DNA of 64,000 nt from Scolanthus callimorphus (GCA_033964015.1 CM066920.1:6415912-6479911), one strand, 5' to 3'. Shown: positions 9,897 through 22,219, counted from the stretch's first letter. Made by a program: numbers and translations. Notes: generated by a model not told the origin, from the letters alone.

Positions 9897-12800
9897 CTTT
9901 TTAAAATAATAGTAAAAAATAATTATAGGAACAATACTGAGATCCTTCTTGGCTATAATTATTTAAGAGCCCCAGTTAGGGCCATTCCATATTTTAGCCG
10001 CATCCCCCTACGGAAGAGGTCATTTTCTTTAGTAACCCTTCGGAAATTCTTGCTCTTCCCTCTCGGAAATACCTACGGAAAAGCCTCTTTTGGGTTGCAC
10101 CCCCGTTGGAAAAACCCACGGAAGAGGCTTTTCTCTTTATTGCACCCCCTCGGAAGAACCTGCGGTAGAACCTTTTTCCCGGTTTGACCCCCTCAGAAAA
10201 GGCCATTTGCTATATCCCCTCGGAAAAAACTCTTCTGCTGGGGAGGGGGTATGGCCCGTCCATACGCTGAGATTTCAGGTGCGATTGCTACGACGATCTC
10301 ACGGCAATGGGCAGCCGCAAATTAAAAACATGCAAATCCCCCCACCCGCAAACCCCCGTTGAGGACCCCAGTCACAGCTACCCACCCTGGATTTTTTTAA
10401 TTTGCACCACCCACCCTGGAATTCCAGTGAATTTCTTTCATGACCAACCTGGAATTTTGTATTTTTGAGGGTGCCCACCCTGAAATTTCAAGCTCCATTT
10501 CGACCACCCACCTTGGAATTCCAGAGGTCTTCAACAGGTGGGTACGGATTTTAAATGCTACTGCTCAATGCCATATAGCGCGGTACTTGCGACGTCGAAA
10601 ACGTTTTCAACATATTCAAATTTCACTGCAATGCAGGTGCGTTTTTTTTAATCGCCAAAAAACAAACTGACAAATGCAGCGACAAATGGCCGGCCTCGAT
10701 GTGACGTCACCGACCGCCATTGAAATCGCAGCTAAAATCGGGAACGTGAGGATGGCGCAAATTGCTGCCGCGCAGCTTACAATCATGACAGCCATTTATT
10801 TGCACCTGGAGACAATCCCCAACTCTTACGAAGAGTGCAATGGGTTCTTTAGGATTACCTGTCATCACTGGATTGCGTCCCGCTAGCCTCTGCATTTCCT
10901 TCGTCCATAGCAGTGCGAGTTCGGCTAGCAGTCGGCTGTTTTCTCGGGTGTGCGTCGGCCACATTCGGCTGCGTAGTTGTCGACGAATCATCATCTCCCG
11001 AATCTGAATCGACTAGTCGTTGACTCGGAGGAGCTTGTCGCGACGGTTTTGGCTTTTTGTTCCCACTTTAGCTCTCTGATGTGACGCCTCCTGGGTATCG
11101 TCCTCGTCCTCGGAGATCTGAGACATCTGGCTGTTTGGAGCGCGTTTAGCTTGGGGTTTTTTACTGTTTTTTGAAGCAGCCGCCTTAGAGGTTCGGGAGT
11201 TGGCTTTTGCTGGTTGAACGTTGTCAGATTCCTGCCTCGGGGCACCTACAAAATGAAAGTTGAAAGATAGTGCTCATGTAGCGATGACGTACTGGATGCC
11301 CAATAATTCAGTGTCATGGCGTTAATAAACACACCACATCACGTGATAAGAAGAAATCTGAAACTGCATCTTTTCTAAGCATACAACTATTCTCAATAGT
11401 AAGTATTTGTTTTTCATGTTTACAAATACAGGTAGTTAGCTCACTTTAGAGCTTGCAGGGTGCAAGTAATTATTTCCAGTAAGCGGTGTGAACGGCGTCG
11501 CAAGCATCATACAAATCGTTTGGCAAATCCCAGCGTGTGAATGGGACATTAAAGTAAGCAGTAAGTGACCTTTTACCTGGGTGTGTGCCATGGTAGATTT
11601 CTTTGAGTTTCTTAACCGCGTTTTTCTTGGCCAAAGGGCGGACGCCAAAGCCCTTTAACTCGTTCTACAAGAAATTAATATAAATAAATAAATTATAAAA
11701 TAATAGTACGCGCGCGCCTGATTGGTCGAAAACCAATTTCCATAACGCTATGGTAATGTTATGGTACATGGTTTTGCACCGGTCGTGAACTGGTCACTCT
11801 AAAGAGAGACTCGTGTTCCCGCAGCCTTAGTTGTTCTCCCGACCATTTACGCGTGCTACTATCAGACTACGCCACATGGATTAATTTGTTCTATTTCTTA
11901 CATACAACACACTAATGGCATCTTCTATAAATACAGGGCCTCGGTTAACTCAGGGAAAATTGCGACCAGGTGATCGCCTGAGCGACCACAAATCATTGCT
12001 AGGTGACTAACAATTTGAACTTAGGGGATGGCGACAAAACATTTTGGTTCTCTTTTCAAGCTTGATGCCGACCAAAAGTTATGTTCAGGCGATCAGTTTT
12101 TTGTTCTTGGTCGCCAGCTGGCAACTAAGGAAAATAGTTAATTTCCAGCCCTGATTTAATTGTCTCGGTTAAGACGTGAAACACAGTAGAACAAAGTTAA
12201 ACTCACAATATGAGCCACTTTCGACCCAACCCGAACAGAAATAACATTTCCTGTCCCGACCTGGGTCGATCCCGGATCACAGCGGTGATTGGCCTGCGCC
12301 GCAAAAGTATTGCCCGGTCCTCGGGCAAATTGTATAAATAAATAAATATACAGCTGAGCCGACCGTGCTCCCTACCACTTGGTTCACCTTGAGTTGAACC
12401 AACTCAAGGTGGTTTACCTTTGGTTTACCTTGAGTTGTGGGGTATCCATATCGTGGTAAGGCGGCATGGGTGTGATCGGACTTGGATTACCACCGACGGG
12501 CACACCACTAGTACACAATGGTGTTGTTTGCGCACTGGGGACGCCCGCACTAGCATTCCTTTCTTTTCCAGATTGCCGGGACTGGGTTTCAGCTTGTTTG
12601 GGGTATGTGGCGTCCCCGGGGTTTATCTTTAGTTCCTTTTCGACCTCCGTTGCAGCGTTGGCCATGAAACTGTCATCTCCATCCATGCAAGCTGCGAACT
12701 CATCCGCATCACAGTTAAATCCTCCGTCGTTTTCGTCTAAAACAAAACTCTCGGCACCACCCATGGTCTCGTTACGTTGGGAGCCTTGACCTGAGAATTG

Positions 12801-15800
12801 TGATCTTACTGGTGTTTTCTGTTTGGTTGCATCAGCATCATCTCTCTCATCAAATCCCGACTCATCAACATCACTCTTATCATCATCATCATCCGACACG
12901 CTAGCATCTACTCCACTCGATACTTCACTCTCTCTAATACCAAGTCCCGGCTTTCGCGCTTGAAGTCTTTGAAACAAGCTCTTTTTAGAGTTGATTCCGC
13001 TACTTTTTTCACCGCTAGTTTTATTATCGCCACGCTCCCTTTCATCCGTACTATCGTCCGAGAGATCACCTTGCAAATCGAGATTGCGGACACAATGAGG
13101 ACTGGCTTTAGGGTCTGGTGACAAAACATGCTGTCGTGATACTGCGATGGTCGGGGAGCCGTTGAAATCTGCTTCATCTTTTTCTGCAACATCATCATCT
13201 TCACTTGAAGCCACCGATGGCTCATAAGGTCTCATATTCGGTCGCTCGGTGGTTGGAATCGTAGGGGAATCTGGTGCACTTAGTAGTGAAACTGATAAAG
13301 GTGACCCGATGTTTGACTCTGACGAGGAGCACACGTCTTCATATCCTGGCAAAGGCTGCTGGTTTCGTTCACTTGAAGTTCTGATGGGTACTGTTGGTGG
13401 CGTGCCTTCAGGATCGTCACTAGGTCCTACATCATCGTTTGGAGACCGGGGTGGGGAGCATGCTTCGTACTGAAACAAGGGAGAAGCAGGCGGAGAGGGC
13501 ATCACTTCAACAGGCGACAAGACTGATGATCGTGTACCATCACCTTTAGGTAACCCTCCGCATCTTTCTTGAGACTGAGGTGGACTTGTTTGGAAAGGAT
13601 CTTGACTAAGGTCTTCGTCACTTTCTTCATCAACAGACAAATCAACCAGAGGTGCTCTAGGGGAACCAGTACCAGTGGACCCACAAGAGGAAGACAACCA
13701 GTCACCATGGGTAGCAGTGGAACCAAATTTTGCACTTTTTCTTTTTCCACCTCTAGTTCTTTTCTCTGACCCGGAACTCTTGGAAGACGTAGCTTTCCTT
13801 TTCTTGCCTCTACCTTTAGACTTTTTCTTTTCATTCCGACTGCGGAGCTCGTTCATGAAACTCTCTGCATCTTCACGCCTAGAGCGACTGTTGTAGTTTT
13901 CTGTGACATCTGCATCAGGTGATGCTATCATTACCTGCTCAGGTTCGGGAGAGGCTTGCCTTGAGCTGGCAGTGAGATCCAAGGGCGGCACTCTTTTGTC
14001 AGGAGCGGATCGATTGGACGTCTTATCGGACAATGCTATTCGACTTCCTGCCTTGCGCTTTGCATGAGGGGTCACTGGGATAATCCACTCATCACATGGA
14101 GATCCCCCTTGCTTCTCCTCCTCGTCGTCAACATCATTATCATCGCTCTCATCATCACTCATTAGATTGATCGAAATATCATTGGTTCTCCCTGGCTCTT
14201 CATGTTGTTTACCTGAATTGCAGTGAGCATCATGTACACTGCCTCCCTGTGACATCTTAGCATCTTCCTTAGTGATATGGTTCCCTGAATGTGGAAGACA
14301 CCCTTCATGTTCTATTGCTTTACAGTCATCTATTTTCTTTGCCACCATCGCTATGTCAACACCATTCTTACCAACTAAGTCTGTGTTAAGGTCATTCATC
14401 TCTATGTCTCGATCGTCTTCATTAAAATAACGTTGTCCATAGAACACCCATCGAGGCTACAGAGATCTTCCATTTCGTCGCAGTAATTAGATACATTATC
14501 ATGCTGCTGTTTTATCTCCCTTTCAGCTCCACTTGACCTGATGGGATACCCAATTGTTTTATCATTGTCCTTGTCGGGATATGATCCAGTAGTACAAGGT
14601 AGTCTTTCCTCTTCTTTATCTAATCGATATAACTTCTCGGCATCCAGTGAATGTATTATTTTGTTGCGCAATTTCTGGCTTTTTTCTAGATTGTATGCAA
14701 TAGTTGGCTCTTCGTTCCAAGGAATATCGTCAGCCATTTCAATTTCATCAGGAACTTGATGTTCTTCTTTCATGTTAACATCGGCTTCCATATAATCAAC
14801 TGTTGATCTTGGTAGTGAGTCGACTCCTTCTTCTATCTCTTTCACTGAGGCATCATCAGCTCCTTTTTCTTTAGCTTTGTTCTGACAATTATAACCACCA
14901 TCAGAATCTATGTTTCTAAAAGCTGACTCATTTGAACTAAACTCGATGTCTTCTTCCGTCACGTCAGTGTTTCGAACGCCCCCTGTACTAGACACTAATA
15001 CACCCTGCTGTAAACTGCCGCAGCTTTGTTCGTAGGTGATTCTTCTGTCCTGTTCTATGCCCTTATCACAATTATTATCTGAAGTTACATCTCTAAAACA
15101 AGACTCGCTGGAACTCATACTCATATGTTCCTCTTCATCCTGCATGTCGAAGTCCTCATTTCCTTTAGGACTTGTTTCTGGGACTTCTCGCACTAAATTG
15201 TTACCACCTTTATCCGATTCATCACCTTCAGTTGTTCTCCTACGCGTGGCCTGTGTTTGAAAAATCATAATTTCCTCGATATCGTCCTCATCAAATCCGT
15301 CATCCAACTCCTGAGTTTCTGGCTTCTTGGCTGCCTCCATTTTTGATCCATTATCTTCAAGCCAGATAGTGTCTAGAAGCTCTTCTGCATCTGTTAGCTT
15401 CCTCTGCTGAGTTTCGTGAACCTCGTCGTCTTCCAAAGTCATATCAACCTTTTGTATTTTTTGTTGCACTCTTCCACTAAATCAAGCAACTGCAACTACA
15501 ACGATAGAACCAGTTATCAGTCTGCAGAATCCTAACATCCCAAAAAACCTAAAAATCTCCTTGTGTTCTACATTATCCCCTACCTTTCACCAAATTCAAT
15601 AACGCCGTCCAACAGGTTAGACTGCAGATCTATTTTAGCAGTGTAGATGAACTTCACGACTTCTCGTAGCACCCATTCTTCGGTGTCCTCGAATCTCAAG
15701 TAGATTTTTCTCAAATCACCTGCATTGCTCTGTTCCTCAATCATCTACAAAAAACAATCAAAATCTAAATCAAAATCTAAATCAAAATCCCATACCATTG

Positions 15801-18800
15801 CCAGTAAAAGCGCCTTCAAACGTAAACGTGAAACATTTCATTGTGTCAGTCGTCATATTGGCAGAGAAAGTGATGTTGATAAAAGAAAAAACAACAGATG
15901 TTTGTATTACTGGGGTTATAGCATGCAGTGTACACCTCATACAAACGTCTGTAAAACAATAGCATACCTGGGCTAGGACTTTAGACCTAGCAGCTAACAT
16001 GAACCTGTGACCGGGGATTTCCACTCCTTCTTTGGTTACTATGACAACATCGCTCAATGATGGATTGAACAGCATCGCTGACAGGTCCACCAGAAGTGTA
16101 CTGACGTGGGATGAGGAGGAGGGAAGAGATTCCTGGATAGAACAAATACAATGCTTCTTATAGAAACAATTCCTGCATGGTCTGAAACATATACCTACAG
16201 ACCAAACCTGCACTGAAATATTTGTATTTGTGTGAAATAATAAGTTGCCACTGTATGACTGACCACTAAAAAAATTCCTGCAAAACAATTCGCCCCTCCC
16301 ACTCAAATGGCTGGGTTAAGGTTTCCACTTCCACACTTACAGTAGGCGCAGCACCAGAACCAAGTGCAGCAAAAATTAAACCATTGCATTTTATTGCAAT
16401 TGACGAATGTGAAGCTAAAGTTGCTTATCATCCCACCTGCTTGTCCAAAGGTTGACCAATAGGAAGGCAGAACCCACTCGATGGGAACACATCATCATCG
16501 CAAGAGCTTAACCTTGGGACTGCGAAGCTTGGATCTGTGGTGTCTTCCTCACCAGCTAAACCCATAAGGATATCAACATTGATAGCTTGGGACGCAGTGA
16601 TACTCTCAGATAAAGACGGTTTAGCCTCATTCTCTTCTAAGTCGAGCTTTTCTTCTGTGGTAATTTCTTCTTCCTCTTTGCATTTGGGAGACCCTTTTCC
16701 TGGGTTATCAGAATTTGAAAACGTAACACTCCTTCTTGTTGAGGAATTACTTTGTTTTTGTGTTTGTGAAGACTTCTTGGGTGTTTTCTTTTGTCTTGGG
16801 GGTGACTGTGGAGGCAACAAGTCCTGGACATAGTAAATCTTGAGTGGAGCATCCTTGTAGCTTTTGAGAGATGCAAGTGACCACAGCGAAGCTGCTGGAA
16901 CGACCTACAAAAAGCCATACTGGTAGTTAATGTTTACTGCAATTGTATACAGCACTAGTGAAGTAACTAAAGACATTGAAAACATTTCTAATAATGATAC
17001 AAAAGGGTAAGGCATGCTTTGTGACATGATGCACAAGGAGGATCGGGGAATGGGGTTGGTTTTTGGAAAGCTAGACAGAAGACAATCATAAAAATATGGG
17101 AAAAATTGGGCTTTATTGAAAAACACGAAGAAATTAAAGGATTGTATATCTATCAAGGGGATCAAGTAGTTTTTGCCAAATTCCATTTGTTTTATCTCCC
17201 TCTCTAGCACATACACTGTATTTTATTCCTTTACTAACTTTATGGGCTAAAATGGTTATAATGGTACATGTCGATGTAATCCCAACCACTCAAGGGTGGA
17301 TACAGGGGGGGGGGGGGGGGGGGGGGGGTGGATTGGGTGGATTGGGTGGATATCCAACCCCCATTTTGAGTAAAAAAGGTAGAAGTTCTTCTTTTTGTTT
17401 TAAATAATATAATAAATAAAGTCTCAAGCTCATGTCCGTTATCAAGTCTGTATTTTAAGGACTGCCAAAGAATTCATACGTGAATTCATACGTGGCTCAG
17501 AAACAAGAGGACAACTGAAAGGCTGTCACTGGTCAGATCTAGCTGTGAGTGCCATGCATTGCCACAGTGTCCATATCCATCGCCACCAGGTTTACAACAA
17601 ATGCATGGAAATCCACCCAAGGCGAATGATGTCAGGTTCTCTTCTAAATGTATGAATACTACTAAGAGGTGTAGCATTCCTTAGCAGTATTCTTAGCTTA
17701 CCGAACAGTTGCAAATAACGTCAAGTAACACATCGAATGGTTCTGGGTACGGACATGCAATTAGATAGTTTAGGGGGCGGGATACTAGCAAATCGTATAT
17801 TTGTCAGAGCGTTTTCTGTCCTTGCTCCAGGTCCAGTCCCCCCCCCCTTTCCCTAAACAAATTAACTGGTTCGACTCCTCCTATCCACCCCCTTTTTTGA
17901 AATCCTGGATCTGCCCCTTCCACTGCACCATCACTTGTCATCAGACCTACTTTTGTTCTTCCAAAACCTACCTTCTTAGATTCAAAAGGTCCATGATCAT
18001 CCTCAGGGGACATGTTCTCCTTTTCTGGTGCTTTTTCGTTCTTTATTTTGCAAACATTGGTGTCCACAGGATCCTCTTCTTGTAGGAAACTCAAGAATGA
18101 CTTACACATGTCTGGGCTTTTTAGCATTTCATCAAGATTTATAACATGTGACTCATCTACAAGAGCGATATCACCATCATCACCCTCCTCATCCTCATCA
18201 CCCTTTCCATCATCATCATCATTGTCATCTTTGTTATCAGGTTTCATTGCCAGATGGTCTGCACGATGAACTGGTATACCACAGGGGTCCTGCTTGGATA
18301 TTTCTGTTGCACGTGGAACATCCAAAGTGTCCTGTTGCTGTAGGGGCTTATTTTCTTCTAGGTAATTGTTAGTTTCTTCTACTTTGCTGAACTGCTGAGC
18401 AAGAGAGCTTGGTGCCAATGCTGGTGTGCAGGAAATTTCGTCATCTGAGTCAGCCTCATCCTGAAATGGACAAAATGTCAAATTTTCTCACATCTTGCTC
18501 CTGGAGTCACTTGCACTACAATTAGAATGCAATATGGGATCGAAATTTTGAGAACACAGGTACAGTACGAGTAACAGCCCTTGCAATTTGACTATTTCTG
18601 ATAATTGAAAGTGGAACACTTTCCTGGGTTGGAAAAGACATATCCTTCGAAAGTATATTGTTTTTTTCCAAGATCTTGATATCTACAAATTGCATGGAAA
18701 ATGCTTTTACCCAAATTTCTATGAGTGGTGCAAGAGGAATTATAAACAAAGACATTTGAAGGAATGGGAGTGGGGGAACCACACCCACCAGTAGGTGAAC

Positions 18801-21800
18801 TCAGTGTAATGCCAATCAGTGACAACTCACCTGAGTGCAGACTATCTGTGCTGCCCTTGCTGCTATGACTTTTTTGATTTCACTGTCACTTCTCAATAAC
18901 AGGGCTGGAATAATTTCATCTCTGAAACAGAAAAATCACTTTGATTCATTTACTATTGTATCAAAAAGTGCTCCTAAAGATAAAGGTAGCCAGTCTTTTA
19001 TTTCCAGTAGCCACTTTTCATTGAAGGTACTGAATTAGCAAAGCGCACCAGCACACTGTTATACATGTAGGTAGCAAGTTTTGAAAGAGCTCTGGTGAGG
19101 AATAGCTTTATGCTACAGTGTTTTAGTATAAACCAACTAATGGTCTATTACAAATCCTGCATTCTGATTGGCTGAGCTACTAATGGTCTATTAGTGATAG
19201 ACCGTGCCTGGCAAAACCACCACCTTTCTTTGCAAGAAAACATGATTTTTTCAACATAAAATAATGGAATTCATTGCCAAAACCGACCAACTAGTTGATT
19301 TATACTAAAACAATTAGACCTCTCGTCCTCATGTGCTATGATATCAATAGATCAATCTATTCATCATAGCACATTCGGCCTTGGGGTCTAATTGTTAAAT
19401 AGACCTATAAAAGTGACAACACAAAACTCTTACCCCTTTTTCTTCCTCTTTCTTGTCTTTGTAAGTCCATTATTATCAGACGGGGCAGGAGGAGGAGCCA
19501 TGGATGCCGACAGAGCCATTGCCATCTGAGTTTCTTCATCAAGATTCCTGCAAAAAGAGGAGGGTAACATGGGATCATAAACTTGGCACCTTAGCTCAGC
19601 CATGCTAAGAATAAACTACTGGTACATTGTAAACAAAGAGAGGTTGGCAGATATCAGGGGTGCATCCAGGATTATGTGAAAGGGTCATCCCATTCAATAA
19701 AAGGGAGGGGTGGCACAACCTTAGAAATTCAAAAAAGCAACATGACCTTCCATGAGCACGTGGAGGTCTAGAACTAATGCTTATTCCGAGGGACCAGAAC
19801 TTCTTGACTGTGGATGTCAAGGGTACAAGAGGGGCAAGTGCCTTTTCTTTCTTTCCCATACAATCAACTGTATTTTTCATTGGATATTCCAGAAGGGTTA
19901 GGATGTCATATCTCAAACCCTTAACGTGGGAGGGGTATGGTAAATTTCGCTCACTTTAAAGCCTTAGTCCCCCTTCTTCTTCTTCCAGTTGCAGCAGAGC
20001 CAACAGAAGTTGTAGTTCCTGTATGAGACGGGACTACAGTCTGACTAGTTAGCACCTTGTCCTTTTCTTGGTTCATAATCTCGATCAACTGATTAGGGGG
20101 GATACCACTCTTCTGAGCACATTTCTTTACATGAGCCTGCCTCGACTGAAGAAGTTAAAAACAATCAAACAATCTTATCAATCATTACAGCTGACAGAGA
20201 ATTCAGGAGTCATCCAAATCTCCAAAGCTTGCTAGGCTCTGTTTCCAGCAGTTGCTAGGCTCTATGTTCATAGGAGACTACCAGTACTATAAAGTGGTCT
20301 ACAATAAACTGCTTTTTAACCTGTTCAGCATTGTTTCTCACAGCTCCTTGGTGTTATGCTTACAAAATGCTTGGTCATTGTCAATGAACTACTGTAGGGA
20401 TACACAGACTTTATGGTCTTATGGTTTATAGTCTGCATACAACTTATTTTACTTTTCTTTTTCTTAAAATATACATGTACTTGAACCTTTCAAAAAAATA
20501 TAGCTTAGCCTAACACGAAGGATGCCATTTAAAAGGTATACATGAAAAAAGTCAACAGCAACTGATATAAAAATCCAAGACAGTTTTCTTAATACTTAGT
20601 ACTCTAACATTTCAAATGCACATACCATACCTTAAAAGCTTTAAAACCAGTATTACAAATTGGGCAGACAATCTTATTGGCTGTTGCAGCTGGAGCAGGC
20701 TGGTGAGGTGCTTCTGCTTTAGATTTCTCTTCCTCTACTTTATCACAGCATCTATTAATGTGCTGCTCGCGTCTCTGGGAATTCATCTTTGACAAATCTT
20801 TTGACAAATCTGACAAAAGAAAGAATCCTCCCCAAATTCTGCATCATTGCAGGGTCTATTTTCTTCTGATTTCTGATACTCAAAAGCCACAATCTGATCT
20901 CTTAATATACTGGCAGAGCTTCTAGGATCGCAATCAAATTCCTCTGCAGCAGATTCTCCTTCCTTCAAAACAGAGTTATCAATGCAATTATTGGCATGCT
21001 CATATCTTTCTTCCTCAGTGGCAGATGACAAGAACACCTTTCCACACATTGGGCAGCATTCCTTGCTAACTGGCTCTTTAAAATCACCATCGTCAACATC
21101 TAATTGTTGTGTATCTGAAGGAAGTTCAGTTGCATTTGTGTTTTCAATTTCATTTTGTTCATTTGCATTGCCTTCAGATTGCTTGCTGTCCATTTTGATA
21201 ACTGATTCCAAGCTTTGAACTTTTGCTGACTTAAAACCATGCAGTGGTTCTTTCTTTACAGCCATATTTGAAGATGTGTCCATATTTCCTGCTTTTCTTC
21301 TTGTTCTGTAACAGCATCAAAATTAAACTTACTTGATCCATTAGAATCCTTTGCTTCAGTCTTTGCTTCAATGTTCAGTTTCTGTGTCATTTTGCTTCTC
21401 GTGTTCTGTGCACTTTTCTTTTCTTTTCCTTTGGGCAGTTTAACTGACTCAGTAGTAGCAACAGCTAGACGAACAGATTTTTTCAAAGGCTTCCCAATAA
21501 AATCTTCCTCATTATCTGAATCAGTTGTCTTTACAGACAACGTTTTCTGTTTTTCCTTAGCAGATGTTTTACTTGATGTTCTTTGTTTCTTTGATGTATT
21601 TTCTTTAATGAAAGAGTGTGATTTTTTAACATCAACCAATGCCTGCTGTGCACGTTTATATCTAGCTCCACCAGTCTCATCTTCCATTCCAGTTCCTCTT
21701 TTTATTTTGGTTGCAGTGCTATCCATTTCTTGCGAATCATAATCAAATGCTGATGCCTCCAGTTTAATGTCCTCGTCGTCATTTTCATTATCTTTTTCTG

Positions 21801-21999
21801 AGCAGTTAACAGTAACTTTTTCCTTTTCTTTGATTGATTGGAAGCACTTTGATCTAGCATTTTGGAATACTGGACTGACTTTCTTTACTCTATGACTTTC
21901 TGCCCCCTCTTTTGAAATTGTATCCTCATTAACACCTTCTACCTCTGCGGGTTTTTTTCTCGATAAGCCTTTTCTGGAAGTCTTCAGTCTTCCTTTCAT
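8112..21999 (-). CDS. SLX4: SLX4, scaffold of structure-specific DNA-repair endonucleases
   Basis: SLX4 docks SLX1, MUS81-EME1 and XPF-ERCC1 in the nucleus for crosslink repair and Holliday-junction processing. Sixteen minus-strand exons were traced: 21999-21333, 21288-20631, 20145-19955, 19547-19434, 18921-18831, 18460-17972, 16904-16437, 16132-15968, 15744-15584, 15495-12429, 11664-11577, 11245-10859, 9896-9824, 9161-9078, 8706-8617 and 8195-8112. Order of parts: three UBZ-like zinc fingers, an XPF-binding-like segment (KIYYVQDLLPPQSP), BTB, a long acidic region, SAP and the SLX1-binding domain. The spliced product is about 2,290 residues, longer than human SLX4 (about 1,834). The start is uncertain: ATG at 21999 is the first internal Met, but an acceptor at 22042-22043 would extend the exon upstream. 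Several one-base deficits break the frame (see findings), so the gene is real but not cleanly open as assembled. Confidence 0.95.
8350..8515. repeat. CATGGGAAA palindromic repeat, copy 1
   Basis: Within an SLX4 intron, blocks such as TTCATGGGAAAAGCAGAATTT, GTGAAGTGTTCTGAATTCACATG and GGGAAATTCA form imperfect inverted copies of a CATGGGAAA-type unit. The same family appears near 31490, 32705, 55925 and 63375. Confidence 0.6.
8925..9045 (-). mobile_element. tRNA-derived SINE-like fragment
   Basis: On the minus strand ATGGCGCTGGCC resembles an RNA polymerase III A box and GGATTGACTCC, about 30 bases on, resembles a B box. A related copy lies at 12235-12305. A functional tRNA is unlikely because no cloverleaf closes. 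It sits next to the SLX4 exon at 9078-9161. Confidence 0.5.
9409..9480. repeat. Paralogue of the MITE target site
   Basis: AATAAAAAAACAATAGGGCTC, GGATAGTTTTCCCTCGG and TTTCATGTTCAT match the two flanks of the element at 4088-4642 but carry no insertion, giving an approximate pre-insertion sequence. Confidence 0.65.
9979..10250. mobile_element. GGGCCATTCC MITE, decayed copy
   Basis: The left end is preceded by TTA and starts GGGCCATTCCATATTTTAGC. The interior repeats CCCCTCGGAAGAACC-like units. It is the same family as the complete copy at 26521-26823, but the right end is degraded (GGTATGGCCC). It lies in the SLX4 intron between exons 10859-11245 and 9824-9896. Confidence 0.7.
10330..10540. 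repeat. CACCCTGGAATT dispersed repeat, copy 1
   Basis: CCGTTGAGGACCCCAG is followed by repeated CCCACCCTGGAATT blocks. A second copy lies at 44745-44930 with the same order of blocks. It is intronic and non-coding. Confidence 0.65.
11577..11664 (-). CDS. SLX4: SLX4 SAP-domain exon
   Basis: The 88-base exon reads ELKGFGVRPLAKKNAVKKL then KEIYHGTHP, the SAP helix-turn-helix that in SLX4 binds MUS81. It joins in phase 0 to PQLK upstream and ends in phase 1, matching the next exon (11245-10859). Confidence 0.95.
12235..12305 (-). mobile_element. tRNA-derived SINE-like fragment, second copy
   Basis: Minus-strand CGGCGCAGGCC (A-box-like) and GGGATCGACCC (B-box-like) flank CACCGCTGTGATCC, as in the copy at 8925-9045. 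It is too short and unpaired to be a tRNA gene. Confidence 0.5.
12429..15495 (-). CDS. SLX4: SLX4 long acidic central exon
   Basis: A 3.07-kb exon encodes the BTB tail, an EELLDTIWLEDN...DEDDIEEIMIFQTQATRRR segment matching the conserved post-BTB region of SLX4, and then about 900 low-complexity residues rich in Asp, Glu, Ser and Lys. It closes with PSPITPMPPYHDMDTPQLK, the conserved block just before the SAP domain. Frame changes fall at 15457-15462 and 14424-14427. Long disordered stretches are normal for SLX4; this one is unusually long. Confidence 0.92.
15584..16132 (-). CDS. SLX4: SLX4 BTB domain exons
   Basis: Exon 16132-15968 encodes LLVDLSAMLFNPSLSDVVI then GHRFMLAARSKVLAQ, the first half of a BTB fold. 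Exon 15744-15584 continues with EEWVLREVVKFIYTAKIDL and LLDGVIEFGE. The fold finishes in the next exon with LQLLDLVEECNKK. In SLX4 this BTB mediates dimerisation. Junction 16132/16437 and junction 15968/15744 are phase 0. The end of the second exon is one base short of the phase needed by the downstream BTB tail. Confidence 0.92.
17278..17400. repeat. Poly-G tract with GGGTGGATT repeats
   Basis: A run of over 20 G residues is followed by repeats of GGATTGGGTGGA in an SLX4 intron. One of several long homopurine or homopyrimidine tracts in the window. Confidence 0.8.
17815..17925 (-). mobile_element. ADPGFQKRG-type interspersed repeat fragment
   Basis: Directly after the SLX4 donor at 17971 the open frame reads on into ADPGFQKRGWIGGVEP and a Gly-rich tail. 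Such peptides are commonly mis-annotated from interspersed repeats with CAGATCCAGGATTTC-type DNA. The GTAGGT donor before it restores the phase to the next SLX4 exon, so this is intronic repeat, not SLX4 protein. Confidence 0.6.
19125..19315. mobile_element. MITE-like inverted repeat
   Basis: TTTTAGTATAAACCAACTA at the left is inverted as CAACTAGTTGATTTATACTAAAA at the right. The interior includes two copies of CTAATGGTCTATTA. It lies in an SLX4 intron. Confidence 0.6.
20631..21999 (-). CDS. SLX4: SLX4 N-terminal exons with UBZ-type zinc fingers
   Basis: A basic and Ser/Lys-rich start (KTSRKGLSRKKPAE) leads to CPMCGKVF...YEHANNC, a C-x2-C...H-x3-C finger. Next comes CQIC followed in another frame by MNSQRREQHINRC, which together form the canonical UBZ4 of SLX4. 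A third finger, CPICNTGFKAFK, is completed across the intron by SRQAHVKKC in exon 20145-19955. UBZ4 fingers bind ubiquitin chains and recruit SLX4 to damage. One frame change at about 21.29-21.33 kb and another inside the second finger (20799-20802) interrupt translation. Confidence 0.93.
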
Positions 22000-22219
22000 C
22001 TTGTAAGCATCAATCTGGGTGTCTGTATTTGATGAGGTCTTCTAATGTGATAATTATTACAGCCTATTTGAATTTTTAGTTCGACTTCTTTCGTTTTTAA
22101 ACAACCAAGTTGACATCCCAGCTCATGTTACATAGCCATAACTCTTGGAAAGACTATGAAGATATAAAATCAGCCGAGCACAAATCACGAACCAGAAAGA
22201 AACGCGTCAAGCAATTTTC

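Noticed and set aside
12420..13900. Plus-strand open frames over the SLX4 long exon
   Set aside because: They are antisense shadows of an acidic, codon-biased SLX4 exon with flanking splice sites on the minus strand.
17804..17971. Extension of the SLX4 frame into ADPGFQKRG sequence
   Set aside because: The GTAGGT donor at 17971 gives the correct phase for the next exon, and the extension is a known type of repeat-derived peptide.
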